Assembly: GCA_004299845.1 (NCBI GenBank)
Contig: CP036201.1
Location: forward strand, 1,426,001 to 1,490,000
Length of the DNA: 64,000 bases
Reading direction: 5' to 3'
Origin: Verrucomicrobia bacterium S94
GTDB taxonomy: Bacteria > Verrucomicrobiota > Kiritimatiellia > Kiritimatiellales > Pontiellaceae
Part shown: piece after piece, positions 17,418-26,467 of the stretch
Position numbering within the stretch: position 1 is the first letter of the stretch
Layout: each line of letters begins with the position of its first letter
Translations under genes and position numbers: made by a program
The notes under the pieces: model-generated
What the model saw: only the letters and a program-made list of their open reading frames with translations
Told to the model about the DNA's origin: nothing
Database searches by the model: none

Positions 17418-18320
17418 TCAGGACCATTTTACGGGTTCCAGAATCCGGAAAATTTCACCCGTATTTTTTTCTTCGGTTTCATCAAAAAGTTCACCCAGTA
17501 CCGCGATCGACTGTTCCGACTTCCAGGTTTTGAAGCGGTCGAGCGTCACGCCCTGATCATTCAGCCATCGGCCCACGGGGTTCGCGGACATATCAAAGTC
17601 GGCCTCATGAATGGCGCGTTCAACCAGTCCTTCCAACGGACCGGCACTGCCGTGGAGAAAGTTGTCGCGTCCGGGAAACTGAACCGGATATTCAGAATAG
17701 AGCTGACCGCGGAAACTTTCGTGTACAGCATTGCCGGCATTGGTCGCTCCAAGTATTTTTTTCCGGAAATCAGACCAGGAGGTTTCATCGGAATCAAACT
17801 CGACCACATAGTAGGTCATGACGGTATCCGGATGATAAAAGTTGGCTTCCATGGACGGGTAGAATCCGTTTATGCAATACGCATCCAGTTCTGCGACATA
17901 CCCCATGATGAATCCATCCTGAAGTTTGACGGTTTTGCCTGCGGAAAAGATGACATTCCAGAAATTGAAAAGCTGATGCGCATCGATCTTTTTTCGTTTC
18001 AGCAATTCCGCTGTCGGCAGAATCCGCCCCACAGAGACCTCTTCATCCCAGCTGCTGTCAAAGGCTTCGGCAAACCGTTCTTTACCGGCATCCGACAGGG
18101 AAATGTCTTCCGTCCATGCGGCGGTACTGTAGAGGATATAATGCTGGCGAATCACATCCCGTTCGGCCAGTTGCAGGCCGCTAACCTTTTTCGAGCAGGA
18201 TATCGTAAATCCTTTATCACCAAAAAACTGTCGGGTCAGTTCGTCCAGTTTTTCCGGCGTCAGATCGATTCCAAGGTGATGCAACGGTTTTGTAAAAAGT
18301 ACTGCCTGATTCACCGACAT
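17418..18320 (-). CDS. Double-length nucleoside diphosphate kinase-like protein
   Basis: The 300-residue product looks like an NDK fold that has been extended. The N terminus NQAVLFTKPLHHLGIDL resembles the NDK IKPDAV start. Near residues 205-250, GATNAGNAVHESFRGQLYSE and NFLHGSAGPLEGLVERA match the NDK GATNPxxAxxGTIRG and N-x-x-HGSDS-x-x-x-A-x-RE segments, with the catalytic histidine kept. Ordinary NDKs are about 140 residues, so roughly 150 residues are inserted between the two halves. Catalysis is plausible but unproven. The ATG at 18320 has an AAAGGGA ribosome site. It follows the Mla-type genes on the same strand. Confidence 0.65.
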   Translation of the reverse strand: MSVNQAVLFTKPLHHLGIDLTPEKLDELTRQFFGDKGFTISCSKKVSGLQLAERDVIRQHYILYSTAAWTEDISLSDAGKERFAEAFDSSWDEEVSVGRILPTAELLKRKKIDAHQLFNFWNVIFSAGKTVKLQDGFIMGYVAELDAYCINGFYPSMEANFYHPDTVMTYYVVEFDSDETSWSDFRKKILGATNAGNAVHESFRGQLYSEYPVQFPGRDNFLHGSAGPLEGLVERAIHEADFDMSANPVGRWLNDQGVTLDRFKTWKSEQSIAVLGELFDETEEKNTGEIFRILEPVKWS

Positions 18321-18377
18321 GATTTCCCTTTCCATTAACTGTATAAACGTATGCGGGCCTACAGTGTCTTTCAATGT

Positions 18378-18974
18378 CTATTTAGCGGAGATCGCGCTGA
18401 CCACATCTTTTTCGCACTGAATAAGAATTTTTTCAACGGCCTGATTATAGGCCCGGATATAATCCTCCGCCGCATTGGAGGCAGCGTGCACCCGCTGAGC
18501 ATAATCCTTATGCAGTAGTACTTCCCGATTTTCCCCGAACAATGAAATTTTAATGCGTAATACCGCCTCCGTCGATTTCCGGTCGCCGTAAAACTCCATA
18601 ACCGAGGCCACCAAACGGTAATTCATTTCCCGCTGATCGGAAATCGACACCTCGTTAAAACAACCGCTCTTCGAAAACCAGTCATAGAACAGGTTGCGGA
18701 AATTTTCCGCCGGCGACATTAATAATTCGGAATAATAGGTCGTGGAAAATTCGACATCGCTTTCGCGAACGGTCAGACTCCGGACGTTATAGGGCGGCAG
18801 CACATGCACATCCTCAATCCACAGTTTCCCATAGTCCGCAACGGCTTCCCTTCCGCCGGGGCGTTCCGCCTGAAGCATGAAGGTTCTGATGTCCAGATTG
18901 TCCTGCCAGATTTTCACACACCCGTTTACAGCAAGCAGTGCAAACAAAACGCTTACCCATTTCAGCATCTTCAT
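18378..18974 (-). CDS. ABC-type transport auxiliary lipoprotein (PqiC-like)
   Basis: A lipoprotein signal (LLAVNGC, cysteine at about residue 19) is followed by a domain resembling ABC_trans_aux/PqiC, with LRTFMLQ-like DIRTFMLQ, GKLWIEDVHVLPPYNVRSLTVR and FYDWFSKSGCFNEVSI. Such lipoproteins sit in the outer membrane or periplasm and work with an MCE protein in phospholipid transport. It follows mlaD by 11 bases, completing a four-gene transport set. A GGAGG site supports the start. Confidence 0.8.
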   Translation of the reverse strand: MKMLKWVSVLFALLAVNGCVKIWQDNLDIRTFMLQAERPGGREAVADYGKLWIEDVHVLPPYNVRSLTVRESDVEFSTTYYSELLMSPAENFRNLFYDWFSKSGCFNEVSISDQREMNYRLVASVMEFYGDRKSTEAVLRIKISLFGENREVLLHKDYAQRVHAASNAAEDYIRAYNQAVEKILIQCEKDVVSAISAK

Positions 18975-18985
18975 TCGAGACCTCC

Positions 18986-19855
18986 TTATCGGCTCATTTT
19001 CTGTTCCGGCGGCTCGGAAAGCAGCATGCCGGGATAGCGTTTCAGCATCCGGATCAGTTCCCCGGCTTCATCCGTGATATAACGCAGATTATCCAGAATC
19101 TGATCAATATCCTGATCGGATGAATGAATCATAGCTTCCAGCTGATCCGTCGTTGTCTTCAGATGGGCTGTAATCTCCGGGAGATCATGTGAAGCCACCC
19201 GAATATTCTCCGTGATATCTTCAGAGGCATCCGATGCATTCGCCATCAGCTTTTGTACATGCACAACGGTTTCGTTCAGATTTCCGGTCATCTCCTCAAT
19301 ATTATCCCCGATAACATCCAGATTTAATGTATTCAACTGCCCGGCCATGCGTTCCAGAGAGCGGCTCAGCAAATTCAGCGTCGAGGGAATAGACGGCACG
19401 TACAGCACCTCCGGCTCCCAGTCGATTTCCAGCGGTGGCTGGAGCGCATCCGGGAATAGATCGGCCTCCACAAAAGAGAGTCCGGTGATGCCCTGCGGCA
19501 CCAGATGCAACCGCAGCCCATTGCTGATCTGCCGCTTCAGCTCTTCTTCAAATTCAACATTCTTCAGATCCATATGCCGTTTATCCAGAGCAATCCGAAT
19601 CAGCACATACATTTTACTCGTTTCATATACGGACGAAACCAGCGACACCTGGCTCACACTGCCCACTTTCACCCCACGCAGTTTAAACGGCGTTCCGACA
19701 TCGATACCCTGCACCGACTCGTCCACATAGGTTTCAATAAAACGGTCCGGAGCCTGCAGCGCATCGGAACTCAGCAGTACCAGACCGGCCAGACCTAGCA
19801 GTACTGAAATAATGACAAACATTCCAATGGCAAAATAATGGGGTTTCGTACGCAT
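18986..19855 (-). CDS. mlaD: MlaD-family MCE domain protein
   Basis: One N-terminal membrane helix (FAIGMFVIISVLLGLAGLVLLSS) anchors a periplasmic MCE domain that starts at about residue 39 (FIETYVDESVQGIDVGTPFKLRGVKVGSV). A long helical C-terminal region with FVEADLF and heptad-like repeats follows to residue 289. In the family, MCE hexamers bind lipids between the inner and outer membranes. The longer C-terminal helix resembles tunnel-forming MCE proteins more than the short E. coli MlaD. It is in the middle of the mlaE-mlaF-mlaD-lipoprotein unit. Confidence 0.88.
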   Translation of the reverse strand: MRTKPHYFAIGMFVIISVLLGLAGLVLLSSDALQAPDRFIETYVDESVQGIDVGTPFKLRGVKVGSVSQVSLVSSVYETSKMYVLIRIALDKRHMDLKNVEFEEELKRQISNGLRLHLVPQGITGLSFVEADLFPDALQPPLEIDWEPEVLYVPSIPSTLNLLSRSLERMAGQLNTLNLDVIGDNIEEMTGNLNETVVHVQKLMANASDASEDITENIRVASHDLPEITAHLKTTTDQLEAMIHSSDQDIDQILDNLRYITDEAGELIRMLKRYPGMLLSEPPEQKMSR

Positions 19856-19867
19856 CGTATTCTCCGT

Positions 19868-20626
19868 TTAAGCAGCTCCGCCCTTGCGGTTGAAAAAATT
19901 TCTGACCCACTCATCCTTATGATTCTTCCGCAGCTCTTCGGGCTTCCCCTCAGCGGCAATTTTTTTGGTGCGGGCGTCCAGCATAATCACCCGGTCTGCA
20001 ATTTTATAAATACTTGGAAGCTCGTGCGTGACCACAACAAACGTAATATTCAGAGATCGGGACAGCTGAAGAATCAGATCATCCAGCTCATCTGCTGTCA
20101 CCGGATCCAGACCGGCGGAGGGTTCATCCAGAAAAAGGATTTCAGGATCCAGCGCCATAGCCCGCGCAATGGCCGCCCGCTTTTTCATCCCCCCGCTGAT
20201 TTCCGACGGCATATGATGCGCAAACCCGGCCAGGCCGACCAGGCTCAGCTTCATACAGGCAATCAGTTCCCGAGCCTCTTTGCCAAGGTCTGTAAATTCC
20301 TCAAGCGGCAGACAGACATTTTCCAGCAGCGTCATCGAACCGAACAACGCCCCGCTCTGATACATTACCCCGAACCGGCGAATCAGAGCATCGCGTTCTG
20401 TACCCTCAGAATGCACCATACTGACATTACCGATACGGATATCCCCCGCCGCCGGTTTATACAGCCCGATCATATGTTTCAGCAGCGTTGATTTTCCACA
20501 CCCCGATCCACCGAGAATCACAAAAATCTCCCCTCGGCGCACACTGAAAGACAGTTCATCGAGAACGAGCTGATCGCCATAGCGCGCCGTCATCTTCTCC
20601 ACCGTTATGATATGCTTCGTTTCCAT
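19868..20626 (-). CDS. mlaF: MlaF-like ABC transporter ATP-binding protein
   Basis: ATPase of the lipid ABC transporter. Walker A GGSGCGKST is at about residues 39-47, a Q-loop at YQSGALF, the signature EISGGMKKR, Walker B ILFLDEPSAGLD, and the H-loop VTHE. The ISGGMKKR variant is typical of MlaF/Ttg2A proteins. Length (252) is normal. The start overlaps the mlaE stop, indicating coupling. Confidence 0.93.
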   Translation of the reverse strand: METKHIITVEKMTARYGDQLVLDELSFSVRRGEIFVILGGSGCGKSTLLKHMIGLYKPAAGDIRIGNVSMVHSEGTERDALIRRFGVMYQSGALFGSMTLLENVCLPLEEFTDLGKEARELIACMKLSLVGLAGFAHHMPSEISGGMKKRAAIARAMALDPEILFLDEPSAGLDPVTADELDDLILQLSRSLNITFVVVTHELPSIYKIADRVIMLDARTKKIAAEGKPEELRKNHKDEWVRNFFNRKGGAA

Positions 20627-21762
20627 CAGATCCCCAGAAAGAAAAAGAGCACCGCAAAAATACCGTCTGTCAAAACAATCAGCAGAATAGAGCTCACCAC
20701 AGCACGCGTCGCCGAATGCCCGACCGCACTGGCGCCCTCGCCCGTTTTAAGTCCGCACAGACAACCTGCCGAAGCAATCAGAATACCGAACACCAGAGCT
20801 TTAAGCAGACCGCTGAGATAGTCCACCGGACCGAGAACATCCAACAGACGGTTCACATAAGTAACCAAAGGATAATCCATACCCAGCATCACCACTGCTC
20901 CGCCTGCAATACCGGCGAGATCGGCAAAAATCGTCAAAAGCGGCGTCATGAGCGAAGCGGCAAGAACACGCGGAATCACCAGAAAGCGAACCGGATCCAG
21001 CCCCATCGTAGTCAGCGCATCAAGCTCCTCATTCACCTTCATGGTTCCGAGCTCCGCCGCAAAGGCCGAACCCGTTCTTCCCGCCACCAGAATGGCCGTA
21101 ATCAGCGGGCCAAGTTCACGCGCCATCAGCAGCCCCGCAGAATCGGCAATATAAATCTCCGCACCGAACTGACGCATGAGATTCGCCCCCTGAAACGCAA
21201 TAATCAGGCCAATCAGAAAACCCAGAGTTCCGACAATCGGAAGCGCCTGCGGACCGCTCGCCTCCACCACGAGAAAAAAATCCTTCAGCCGGACCGACCC
21301 CGGACGAAGCAACGCCCGGAAAAGGGCCACCGTCAGTTCGCCGATAAATGCGATATGCTCCCGAAGCCCAATCAATGTCTCACAGAAAGCCCGGCCGATC
21401 TGCTCAACCAGATGCCCGATGTGTTTCGGCGGTTTCTCTTCAACCTGTGAAACCGTTTCCTGCGGATAGAGCGCCAACAGAGCTGAAACATTTTCAGATA
21501 AACCGGCGAACGTCACGGCGAGATCTCGCTTCACCCCTTCGCGTCGAACAGCCACCAGCAAAGCCGAGCCCGCTCCATCACAATAGGAAATTCCGTGGCC
21601 ATCCACCGTAATTTCACGAAGTGTATCCGTCCGCAGTACATCGAGCATTTTCGGCCATAGTATCGAAACAGCGCGCACATCAAGTCGACCGGAGAGGGTT
21701 AACTTCAGCCGCCCGTTTTCAACGGACGTTTCCAATCCACCCTGGAGGTCATTGCTCGACAT
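20626..21762 (-). CDS. mlaE: MlaE-family permease with N-terminal STAS-like domain
   Basis: The C-terminal two thirds is the MlaE/DUF140 permease, with FLIGLIIAFQGANLMRQFGAEI, the conserved LGPLITAILVAGRTGSAFAAELGTM and several membrane helices. The first 110 residues form a STAS/MlaB-like domain (LTLSGRLDVRAVSILWPKM, EITVDGHGISYCDGAGSALL), which in E. coli is the separate protein MlaB. The fusion brings the regulatory subunit into the permease chain and is common outside Proteobacteria. The gene heads the transport unit, 7 bases after the rhomboid-like gene. Confidence 0.92.
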   Translation of the reverse strand: MSSNDLQGGLETSVENGRLKLTLSGRLDVRAVSILWPKMLDVLRTDTLREITVDGHGISYCDGAGSALLVAVRREGVKRDLAVTFAGLSENVSALLALYPQETVSQVEEKPPKHIGHLVEQIGRAFCETLIGLREHIAFIGELTVALFRALLRPGSVRLKDFFLVVEASGPQALPIVGTLGFLIGLIIAFQGANLMRQFGAEIYIADSAGLLMARELGPLITAILVAGRTGSAFAAELGTMKVNEELDALTTMGLDPVRFLVIPRVLAASLMTPLLTIFADLAGIAGGAVVMLGMDYPLVTYVNRLLDVLGPVDYLSGLLKALVFGILIASAGCLCGLKTGEGASAVGHSATRAVVSSILLIVLTDGIFAVLFFFLGI

Positions 21763-21768
21763 GGCCGC

Positions 21769-22542
21769 TTAATGTTTGTGTGTGTTGATGTGCTCCTCGC
21801 AATAACACGCACCATCCGAGGAAGAATATCTGAACTCCAGTTCCGGATGGCTTAATTCCGTTTTTCCGCAAATCGTACAGACATGCATCGGTTCTTCAGC
21901 CGTTTTTGTTTGCTGCGCCACAAAGGCGTTTTTCCGCTGTCCGGCCTTAAATCCCCGAAGCAGATCTTTTCCGAAAAACAGGCCATAGTTAATGAATGCG
22001 GCAGTCACACCCAGACGGGCCCCGATATCGCTCGAAAACAGATTCAGAATATAAAAACCCACCGTAATCCAGGCCAGCCACTTCACCTTTACCGGAAGAA
22101 TAAAATAGATCCGGAATTCCATATTCGGAAACAGCGTTGCAAACGCCAGAAAAACGCAGCCCAGAAAATAGGTATTTGTGATGATGACGCCGGGATTGAT
22201 AAACGCCATCGCGACGGTTAAAAGATAGCCCGACAGAATGAACAGGTTAAAGCGGAATGCGCCCCACTGCTGCTCCAGTGAATTGCCGATGAGATAGAAA
22301 ACAAAAAATGCAAAAAACAGCCAGATCGGATTCAGCGTTTTCGGCAGCATCATGAACGAAAGCAGCCGCCACCACTGACCCCGATCCATCACTGAACTTC
22401 CATGCAGCAGCAGATCCATAAAGTCAGCCCGATCGGACATCAACAGAACCACACCGATCGCCTGAATCGCGATAATGTAGAGGGTCAGATGCGGGATGGC
22501 CCAGGAGCCAAAGCGTTTTTCCAGTTTTGAAATCAAATCCAT
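21769..22542 (-). CDS. Rhomboid-fold membrane protein without catalytic motif
   Basis: About six hydrophobic helices arranged as in rhomboid proteins (WWRLLSFMMLPKTLNPIWLFFAFFVFYLIG resembles the rhomboid L1 region) are followed by a soluble tail with two cysteine pairs or ligands (CTICGKTELSHPE and CYCEEH). The catalytic GxSG of rhomboid proteases is absent, so it is probably a non-proteolytic rhomboid relative. The ATG at 22542 is preferred over a TTG at 22569, which would run into the palindrome at 22564. It is transcribed just ahead of the mla genes. Confidence 0.6.
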   Translation of the reverse strand: MDLISKLEKRFGSWAIPHLTLYIIAIQAIGVVLLMSDRADFMDLLLHGSSVMDRGQWWRLLSFMMLPKTLNPIWLFFAFFVFYLIGNSLEQQWGAFRFNLFILSGYLLTVAMAFINPGVIITNTYFLGCVFLAFATLFPNMEFRIYFILPVKVKWLAWITVGFYILNLFSSDIGARLGVTAAFINYGLFFGKDLLRGFKAGQRKNAFVAQQTKTAEEPMHVCTICGKTELSHPELEFRYSSSDGACYCEEHINTHKH

Positions 22543-22563
22543 TTGAAGGAAGGTAATCAAAAC

Positions 22564-22578
22564 TTCCAATAGTTGGAA
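22564..22578. repeat. Perfect TTCCA-N5-TGGAA palindrome between divergent genes
   Basis: TTCCA-ATAGT-TGGAA lies between two divergently oriented starts (22542 minus and 22634 plus) in non-coding DNA. The outer bases extend the dyad by one pair. A similar site precedes tyrA (7345-7359). It could be an operator serving both genes. Confidence 0.45.
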
Positions 22579-22633
22579 GTTTTAGTCCTATAGAAATTCA
22601 GCCATAAAAGAAAAAAACATCGAAAGGAACGTT

Positions 22634-22858
22634 ATGAGTGCATATGACGAACGGCCGATGACGACAGGATCCTGGTTTTTAACCCTGCTGGTTCTTTCGA
22701 TCCCGGTCGTAAATGTAATCTGCCTGATCATCTGGGCCTGCGGTGCAGGCAACCGAAGTCGTGTCACCTACTGCCGTGCAACCATACTCTGGGTGCTGCT
22801 GGCCGGCGCGCTCTATTTTATTTTCTTCGTGCTGGCCGCAGGCTCAGCTGCATTTTAA
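22634..22858 (+). CDS. Small two-helix membrane protein, 74 aa
   Basis: Two transmembrane helices (WFLTLLVLSIPVVNVICLIIWACG and ATILWVLLAGALYFIFFVLAAG) are joined by a short basic loop (GNRSRVTYCRA). A GAAAGGA site supports the start. No specific family recognised; similar short two-helix proteins are common and usually annotated as hypothetical. The stop overlaps the 3' end of the converging mrp gene by four bases. Confidence 0.65.
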   Translation: MSAYDERPMTTGSWFLTLLVLSIPVVNVICLIIWACGAGNRSRVTYCRATILWVLLAGALYFIFFVLAAGSAAF

Positions 22859-24249
22859 CTTTTACAACCGCACGGGCCCGAACCGCATTCGCCGCCTTTT
22901 CCCGGGGCGCCGGTTGCCTGATTCATACTTTTATTGTGCCGCGCGTTCTTTTCGATATCCCGGAATACGGAATACGGGAAAAAGCCGGTGTTATGCCCGT
23001 CAGACCAATCAACCATCACCGCATAGTTTCCAATGAGCTCCACCTTTTCCGCGTGAATATCCATTGGAATCGTCGACGGATCAAGCAACGGCTTGCGCGT
23101 CATTTCATCAACACACAGCGCACAGTTGCAGGCCCGACGCAAAGCGGCATTGGAAACCGTCACGGTTTCGTCCGGCCATTTCAGTGTAATGGTTTTGGCA
23201 TCATGAATCACCTCCGGACGTTCAACCTTTTCCATCAGCTTTTTACCCAGCGTCCGAATAACGATATCCGTAGTTTCATTCGCAATACCGCTGGCCGTCA
23301 GATCATCAAGCGAACCGCTTAGATTTCCAGTGATCGGAAGTTCGGCAATCGTTTCCAATCCGAAACGTTCCTGCAGTTCTTTACCGCCGGATTTCCCGAA
23401 GATGTAGTGGCGTTTATCGCAGCCGTCGCAGATGAAATAAGCCATGTTTTCCACCACGCCCAGAACCGGCACATTCACTTTATCAAACATCATAATGCCC
23501 TTGCGCACATCGGTCAGCGAAAGCTGGTGCGGCGTGGTCACAATCACAGAAGCGTCGATCTGTACCGACTGAGAAATCGTCAGCTGAATATCACCGGTTC
23601 CCGGAGGCATATCGATGATCAGATAATCCAGTTCGCCCCACAGCACATTGTGCAGCAGCTGCTGCATATACTGCGAAACCATCGGCCCGCGAATAACCGC
23701 CGGCCCGTCCCCCATCAGAAAACCGAACGACATCACCTTCAGGCCGTCAGCTTCATTGGGCATAAAATGTTTCTGATCTTCGGTCGCCCGGACGCCCTGC
23801 CGATGAAGATTGAACAGCGTCGGCACAGACGGCCCGTAAATATCCGCATCCAGCAGGCCGACTTTGGCCCCGCGTGCCGCCAGTGTTTTCGCCAGCATGG
23901 CGGATACGGTTGATTTACCAACGCCGCCTTTGCAGGAACTGACAGCCAGAATATATTTCACATCTTTCAATCCGCTCTGTTCGGCATTCATCTGCCGATG
24001 CCCGCGTCTCTGTGCGGTCATTTTGACCTTAACCGTCTCCACTCCCGGAAGATCGCCGACCAGATCAATCGCCTGTTTCTGAAATACCGGACTCAGCGGA
24101 CAGGCCGGTGTGGTCAGTTCAATCGTAAAAGAAACGGCTGAACCGTTAATGGTCATATCCTGTACAAATCCCAGCGTAACAATGTCACGCTGGAAGTCCG
24201 GGTCGATAATATTACTCAGTGCGTCGAGTACCTGCTGTTCTGTAACCAT
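22855..24249 (-). CDS. mrp: Mrp/NBP35-type Fe-S carrier ATPase with MIP18 and DUF971 domains
   Basis: Three domains in one chain of about 464 residues. An N-terminal MIP18/DUF59 domain (EQQVLDALSNIIDPDFQRDI) is followed by a deviant Walker A ParA/Mrp ATPase with SSCKGGVGKSTVSAMLAK, DADIYGPSVP and IIDMPPGTGDIQL. The C-terminal DUF971/GBBH-like domain contains ITLKWPDETVTVSNAALRR, CNCALC and GFFPYSVFRDI. Mrp proteins carry and hand over Fe-S clusters, which fits its place as the last gene behind sufT. The extreme C terminus GPCGCKS adds further cysteines. The ATG at 24249 gives the normal N terminus. Confidence 0.92.
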   Translation of the reverse strand: MVTEQQVLDALSNIIDPDFQRDIVTLGFVQDMTINGSAVSFTIELTTPACPLSPVFQKQAIDLVGDLPGVETVKVKMTAQRRGHRQMNAEQSGLKDVKYILAVSSCKGGVGKSTVSAMLAKTLAARGAKVGLLDADIYGPSVPTLFNLHRQGVRATEDQKHFMPNEADGLKVMSFGFLMGDGPAVIRGPMVSQYMQQLLHNVLWGELDYLIIDMPPGTGDIQLTISQSVQIDASVIVTTPHQLSLTDVRKGIMMFDKVNVPVLGVVENMAYFICDGCDKRHYIFGKSGGKELQERFGLETIAELPITGNLSGSLDDLTASGIANETTDIVIRTLGKKLMEKVERPEVIHDAKTITLKWPDETVTVSNAALRRACNCALCVDEMTRKPLLDPSTIPMDIHAEKVELIGNYAVMVDWSDGHNTGFFPYSVFRDIEKNARHNKSMNQATGAPGKGGECGSGPCGCKS

Positions 24250-24333
24250 GGTTATTCCTAATATAGACAAAGCATTCTGCTTCGTGTGGCTCTTAAGGAG
24301 AAAACGAAGCACAGCGGCTTCGTCGGTTATTCG

Positions 24334-24684
24334 TTAAATCAAACCTAACGCAAGCAATGCAGCGGTCGACATATTGTCGCGCGTCCAGGGCGGATCAAAT
24401 ACCAGTTCAATATCCGCTTCTTCAACACCCTCCGCTTCCAGGATTGCCCGCTGAATATTACCGGGAATCCGCTCGGCTTCCGGGCAGTTCGGGGCCGTCA
24501 GCGTGATCCGCGCATAGACTTTGTTATCTTCATCGATGTCCAGATTATAGATCAGTCCCAGATCCCAGACATTCACCGGAATCTCCGGATCGAATACCAT
24601 ACGCAACTGCCGGACCACCTGCTTGTACAGTTCCGGATTATGCTCTTCGAGCTTGAAACGCTCTTTCTTCTTTTTTCCGAACAT
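24334..24684 (-). CDS. sufT: SufT-like MIP18-family Fe-S assembly factor
   Basis: 116-residue DUF59/MIP18 protein with the family core FDPEIPVNVWDLGLIYNLDI, LTAPNCPEAERIPGNI containing the conserved cysteine, and the C-terminal FDPPWTRDNMS. In Gram-positive bacteria SufT helps mature Fe-S proteins under high demand. Position 6 bases after sufU, inside the suf operon, supports the call. The basic N-terminal stretch KKKKERF is unusual but short. Confidence 0.88.
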   Translation of the reverse strand: MFGKKKKERFKLEEHNPELYKQVVRQLRMVFDPEIPVNVWDLGLIYNLDIDEDNKVYARITLTAPNCPEAERIPGNIQRAILEAEGVEEADIELVFDPPWTRDNMSTAALLALGLI

Positions 24685-24690
24685 AGAAAA

Positions 24691-25140
24691 CTACTCCGTA
24701 CTTACTTCACCGTTAAGTTTTTTAAGAGCGGCATCAAATGTATGCCACGCCAGCGTGGCACATTTCACACGAATCGGATAATCCTTTACCCCCTTGAGCA
24801 CCTCCAGCTTACCCAGCGGAACATCCTCCGGATGGGCGGCATCTTCAGTCAGCGCATGATGGAAACTGTTGAACAGCGCGTCGGCCTCTTCCTCGGTTTT
24901 TCCTTTCAGCGCGGTCGTCATCATCGAAGCCGATGACGTACAGATGGCACAGCCGGCACCGTCAAACGAAATATCCTCAACAATGCCGTCTTTGATTTTG
25001 ATGTAGACATCAATCTGGTCGCCGCAGAGCGGATTATTGCCGTGTGCAAACCCGTCGGGATCCTCCATTTTACGGAAGTTTCTCGGGTTTTTATTATGGT
25101 CGAGAATGACCTGCTGATAAAGCTCTCTTAAATTCTGCAT
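24691..25140 (-). CDS. sufU: SufU-type Fe-S assembly scaffold / sulfur acceptor
   Basis: IscU/SufU fold of 149 residues. It has LYQQVILDHNKNPRNFRKM, GDQIDVYIKIKDG with an Asp of the metal site, the first ligand region NPLCGD, DGAGCAICTSSASMM and, near the C terminus, RVKCATLAW. The long spacing and the GAGCAICTASAS-like motif are those of SufU, the zinc-dependent sulfur acceptor of SufS. The ATG at 25140 has an AAAGG site. Confidence 0.93.
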   Translation of the reverse strand: MQNLRELYQQVILDHNKNPRNFRKMEDPDGFAHGNNPLCGDQIDVYIKIKDGIVEDISFDGAGCAICTSSASMMTTALKGKTEEEADALFNSFHHALTEDAAHPEDVPLGKLEVLKGVKDYPIRVKCATLAWHTFDAALKKLNGEVSTE

Positions 25141-25234
25141 TGCATACCTTTCATGCACACATCATTGCCCCGAAAAAACGTAACGGACGCCCGCCCGGCT
25201 TTTGCTTCTATTTTTCCGCGGTCAGTACTTCTGA

Positions 25235-26467
25235 TCATTTGAACATATTAATCGTCTTCTTAATGGCATCCGTCAACACATCGATTTCCTGATAGGTGTT
25301 GTACATGGCAAACGACGCCCGGGCTGTGGCCGGTACGCCATAGCGTTCCATCACCGGCTGCGCACAATGATGACCGGCACGAACCGCCACCCCTTCCGCA
25401 TCCAGCATCTGACCGATATCGTGCGGATGAACATCGTCCAATACAAATGAAATCAGTCCTGCTTTCTGCTCCGCTTCACCGATAATGCGCAGACCATCGA
25501 TTTCTTTGAGTTTTGATGTGGCATACATCAGCAGGCCGTGTTCATGCGCCGCGATGGCGCCCACCCCGATTTTATTGACATAATCAATGGCCGCACCGAG
25601 GCCGACAACACCGGCGATGTTCGGCGTTCCCGCTTCGAATTTATAAGGCAGATCATTATAGGTTGTACCCTCAAAACTGACCGAGAGAATCATATCGCCG
25701 CCGCCCTGATACGGAGGCATGGCATTCAGCAGTTTTTCTTTTCCGTACAGAATCCCCACACCGGTCGGCCCATAGATCTTGTGCCCGGAAAAAACATAAA
25801 AATCCGCATCCAGTTCCCGGACATCCACCCGGATATGCGGCACCGCCTGGGCGCCGTCCACCAGCACCGGAACATCCAGTTCATGCGCGGCCTGAATCAG
25901 TTCTTTAACCGGATTCACGGAACCCAGCGCATTGGAAACATGGGTAACGCCCAGCAGTACGGTTTTTTCTGAAAGCAGTTTCCGAAACTGCTCCATATCG
26001 AGCTCACCCCGGTCGGAAATCGGAACAACCTTCAACGACGCCCCGGTCTGCTCACAGACCATCTGCCATGGCACAATATTGGAATGATGCTCCATATGCG
26101 TGATCAGAATTTCATCGCCGGCTTTCAGACGGGGCCGCGCATAGCTCTGAGCAACCAGATTGATAGACTCCGTGGCTCCCCGGGTAAAAATGATTTCATG
26201 GACACAGGCTGCATTCAGGAAAGTGCGTATTTTTGCGCGCGCATCATCATACAGATCCGTGGATTCCTGACTCAGCCGGTGTACGCCGCGATGCACATTC
26301 GAATAATGGTATTCATACAACTTTTTAACCGCATTGATCACTGCAGCCGGGCGCTGCGCGGAGGCCGCATTGTCGAGATACACCAGCGGTTTGTCCCACA
26401 CCGTTCTTCCAAGGATCGGAAAATCATTGCGGATCGAAGCAATGTCATACTGTGCTGAGTTGGTCAT
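25235..26467 (-). CDS. sufS: SufS cysteine desulfurase
   Basis: PLP-dependent group II cysteine desulfurase, 410 residues. Visible motifs are YLDNAASAQRPAAVI, FTRGATESINLVA, THMEHHSNIVPW, the PLP lysine in FSGHKIYGPTGVG, and the catalytic cysteine in VAVRAGHHCAQPVMERYG. It supplies persulfide sulfur to SufU for the SufBCD scaffold. It overlaps sufD by four bases (ATGA). Confidence 0.96.
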   Translation of the reverse strand: MTNSAQYDIASIRNDFPILGRTVWDKPLVYLDNAASAQRPAAVINAVKKLYEYHYSNVHRGVHRLSQESTDLYDDARAKIRTFLNAACVHEIIFTRGATESINLVAQSYARPRLKAGDEILITHMEHHSNIVPWQMVCEQTGASLKVVPISDRGELDMEQFRKLLSEKTVLLGVTHVSNALGSVNPVKELIQAAHELDVPVLVDGAQAVPHIRVDVRELDADFYVFSGHKIYGPTGVGILYGKEKLLNAMPPYQGGGDMILSVSFEGTTYNDLPYKFEAGTPNIAGVVGLGAAIDYVNKIGVGAIAAHEHGLLMYATSKLKEIDGLRIIGEAEQKAGLISFVLDDVHPHDIGQMLDAEGVAVRAGHHCAQPVMERYGVPATARASFAMYNTYQEIDVLTDAIKKTINMFK

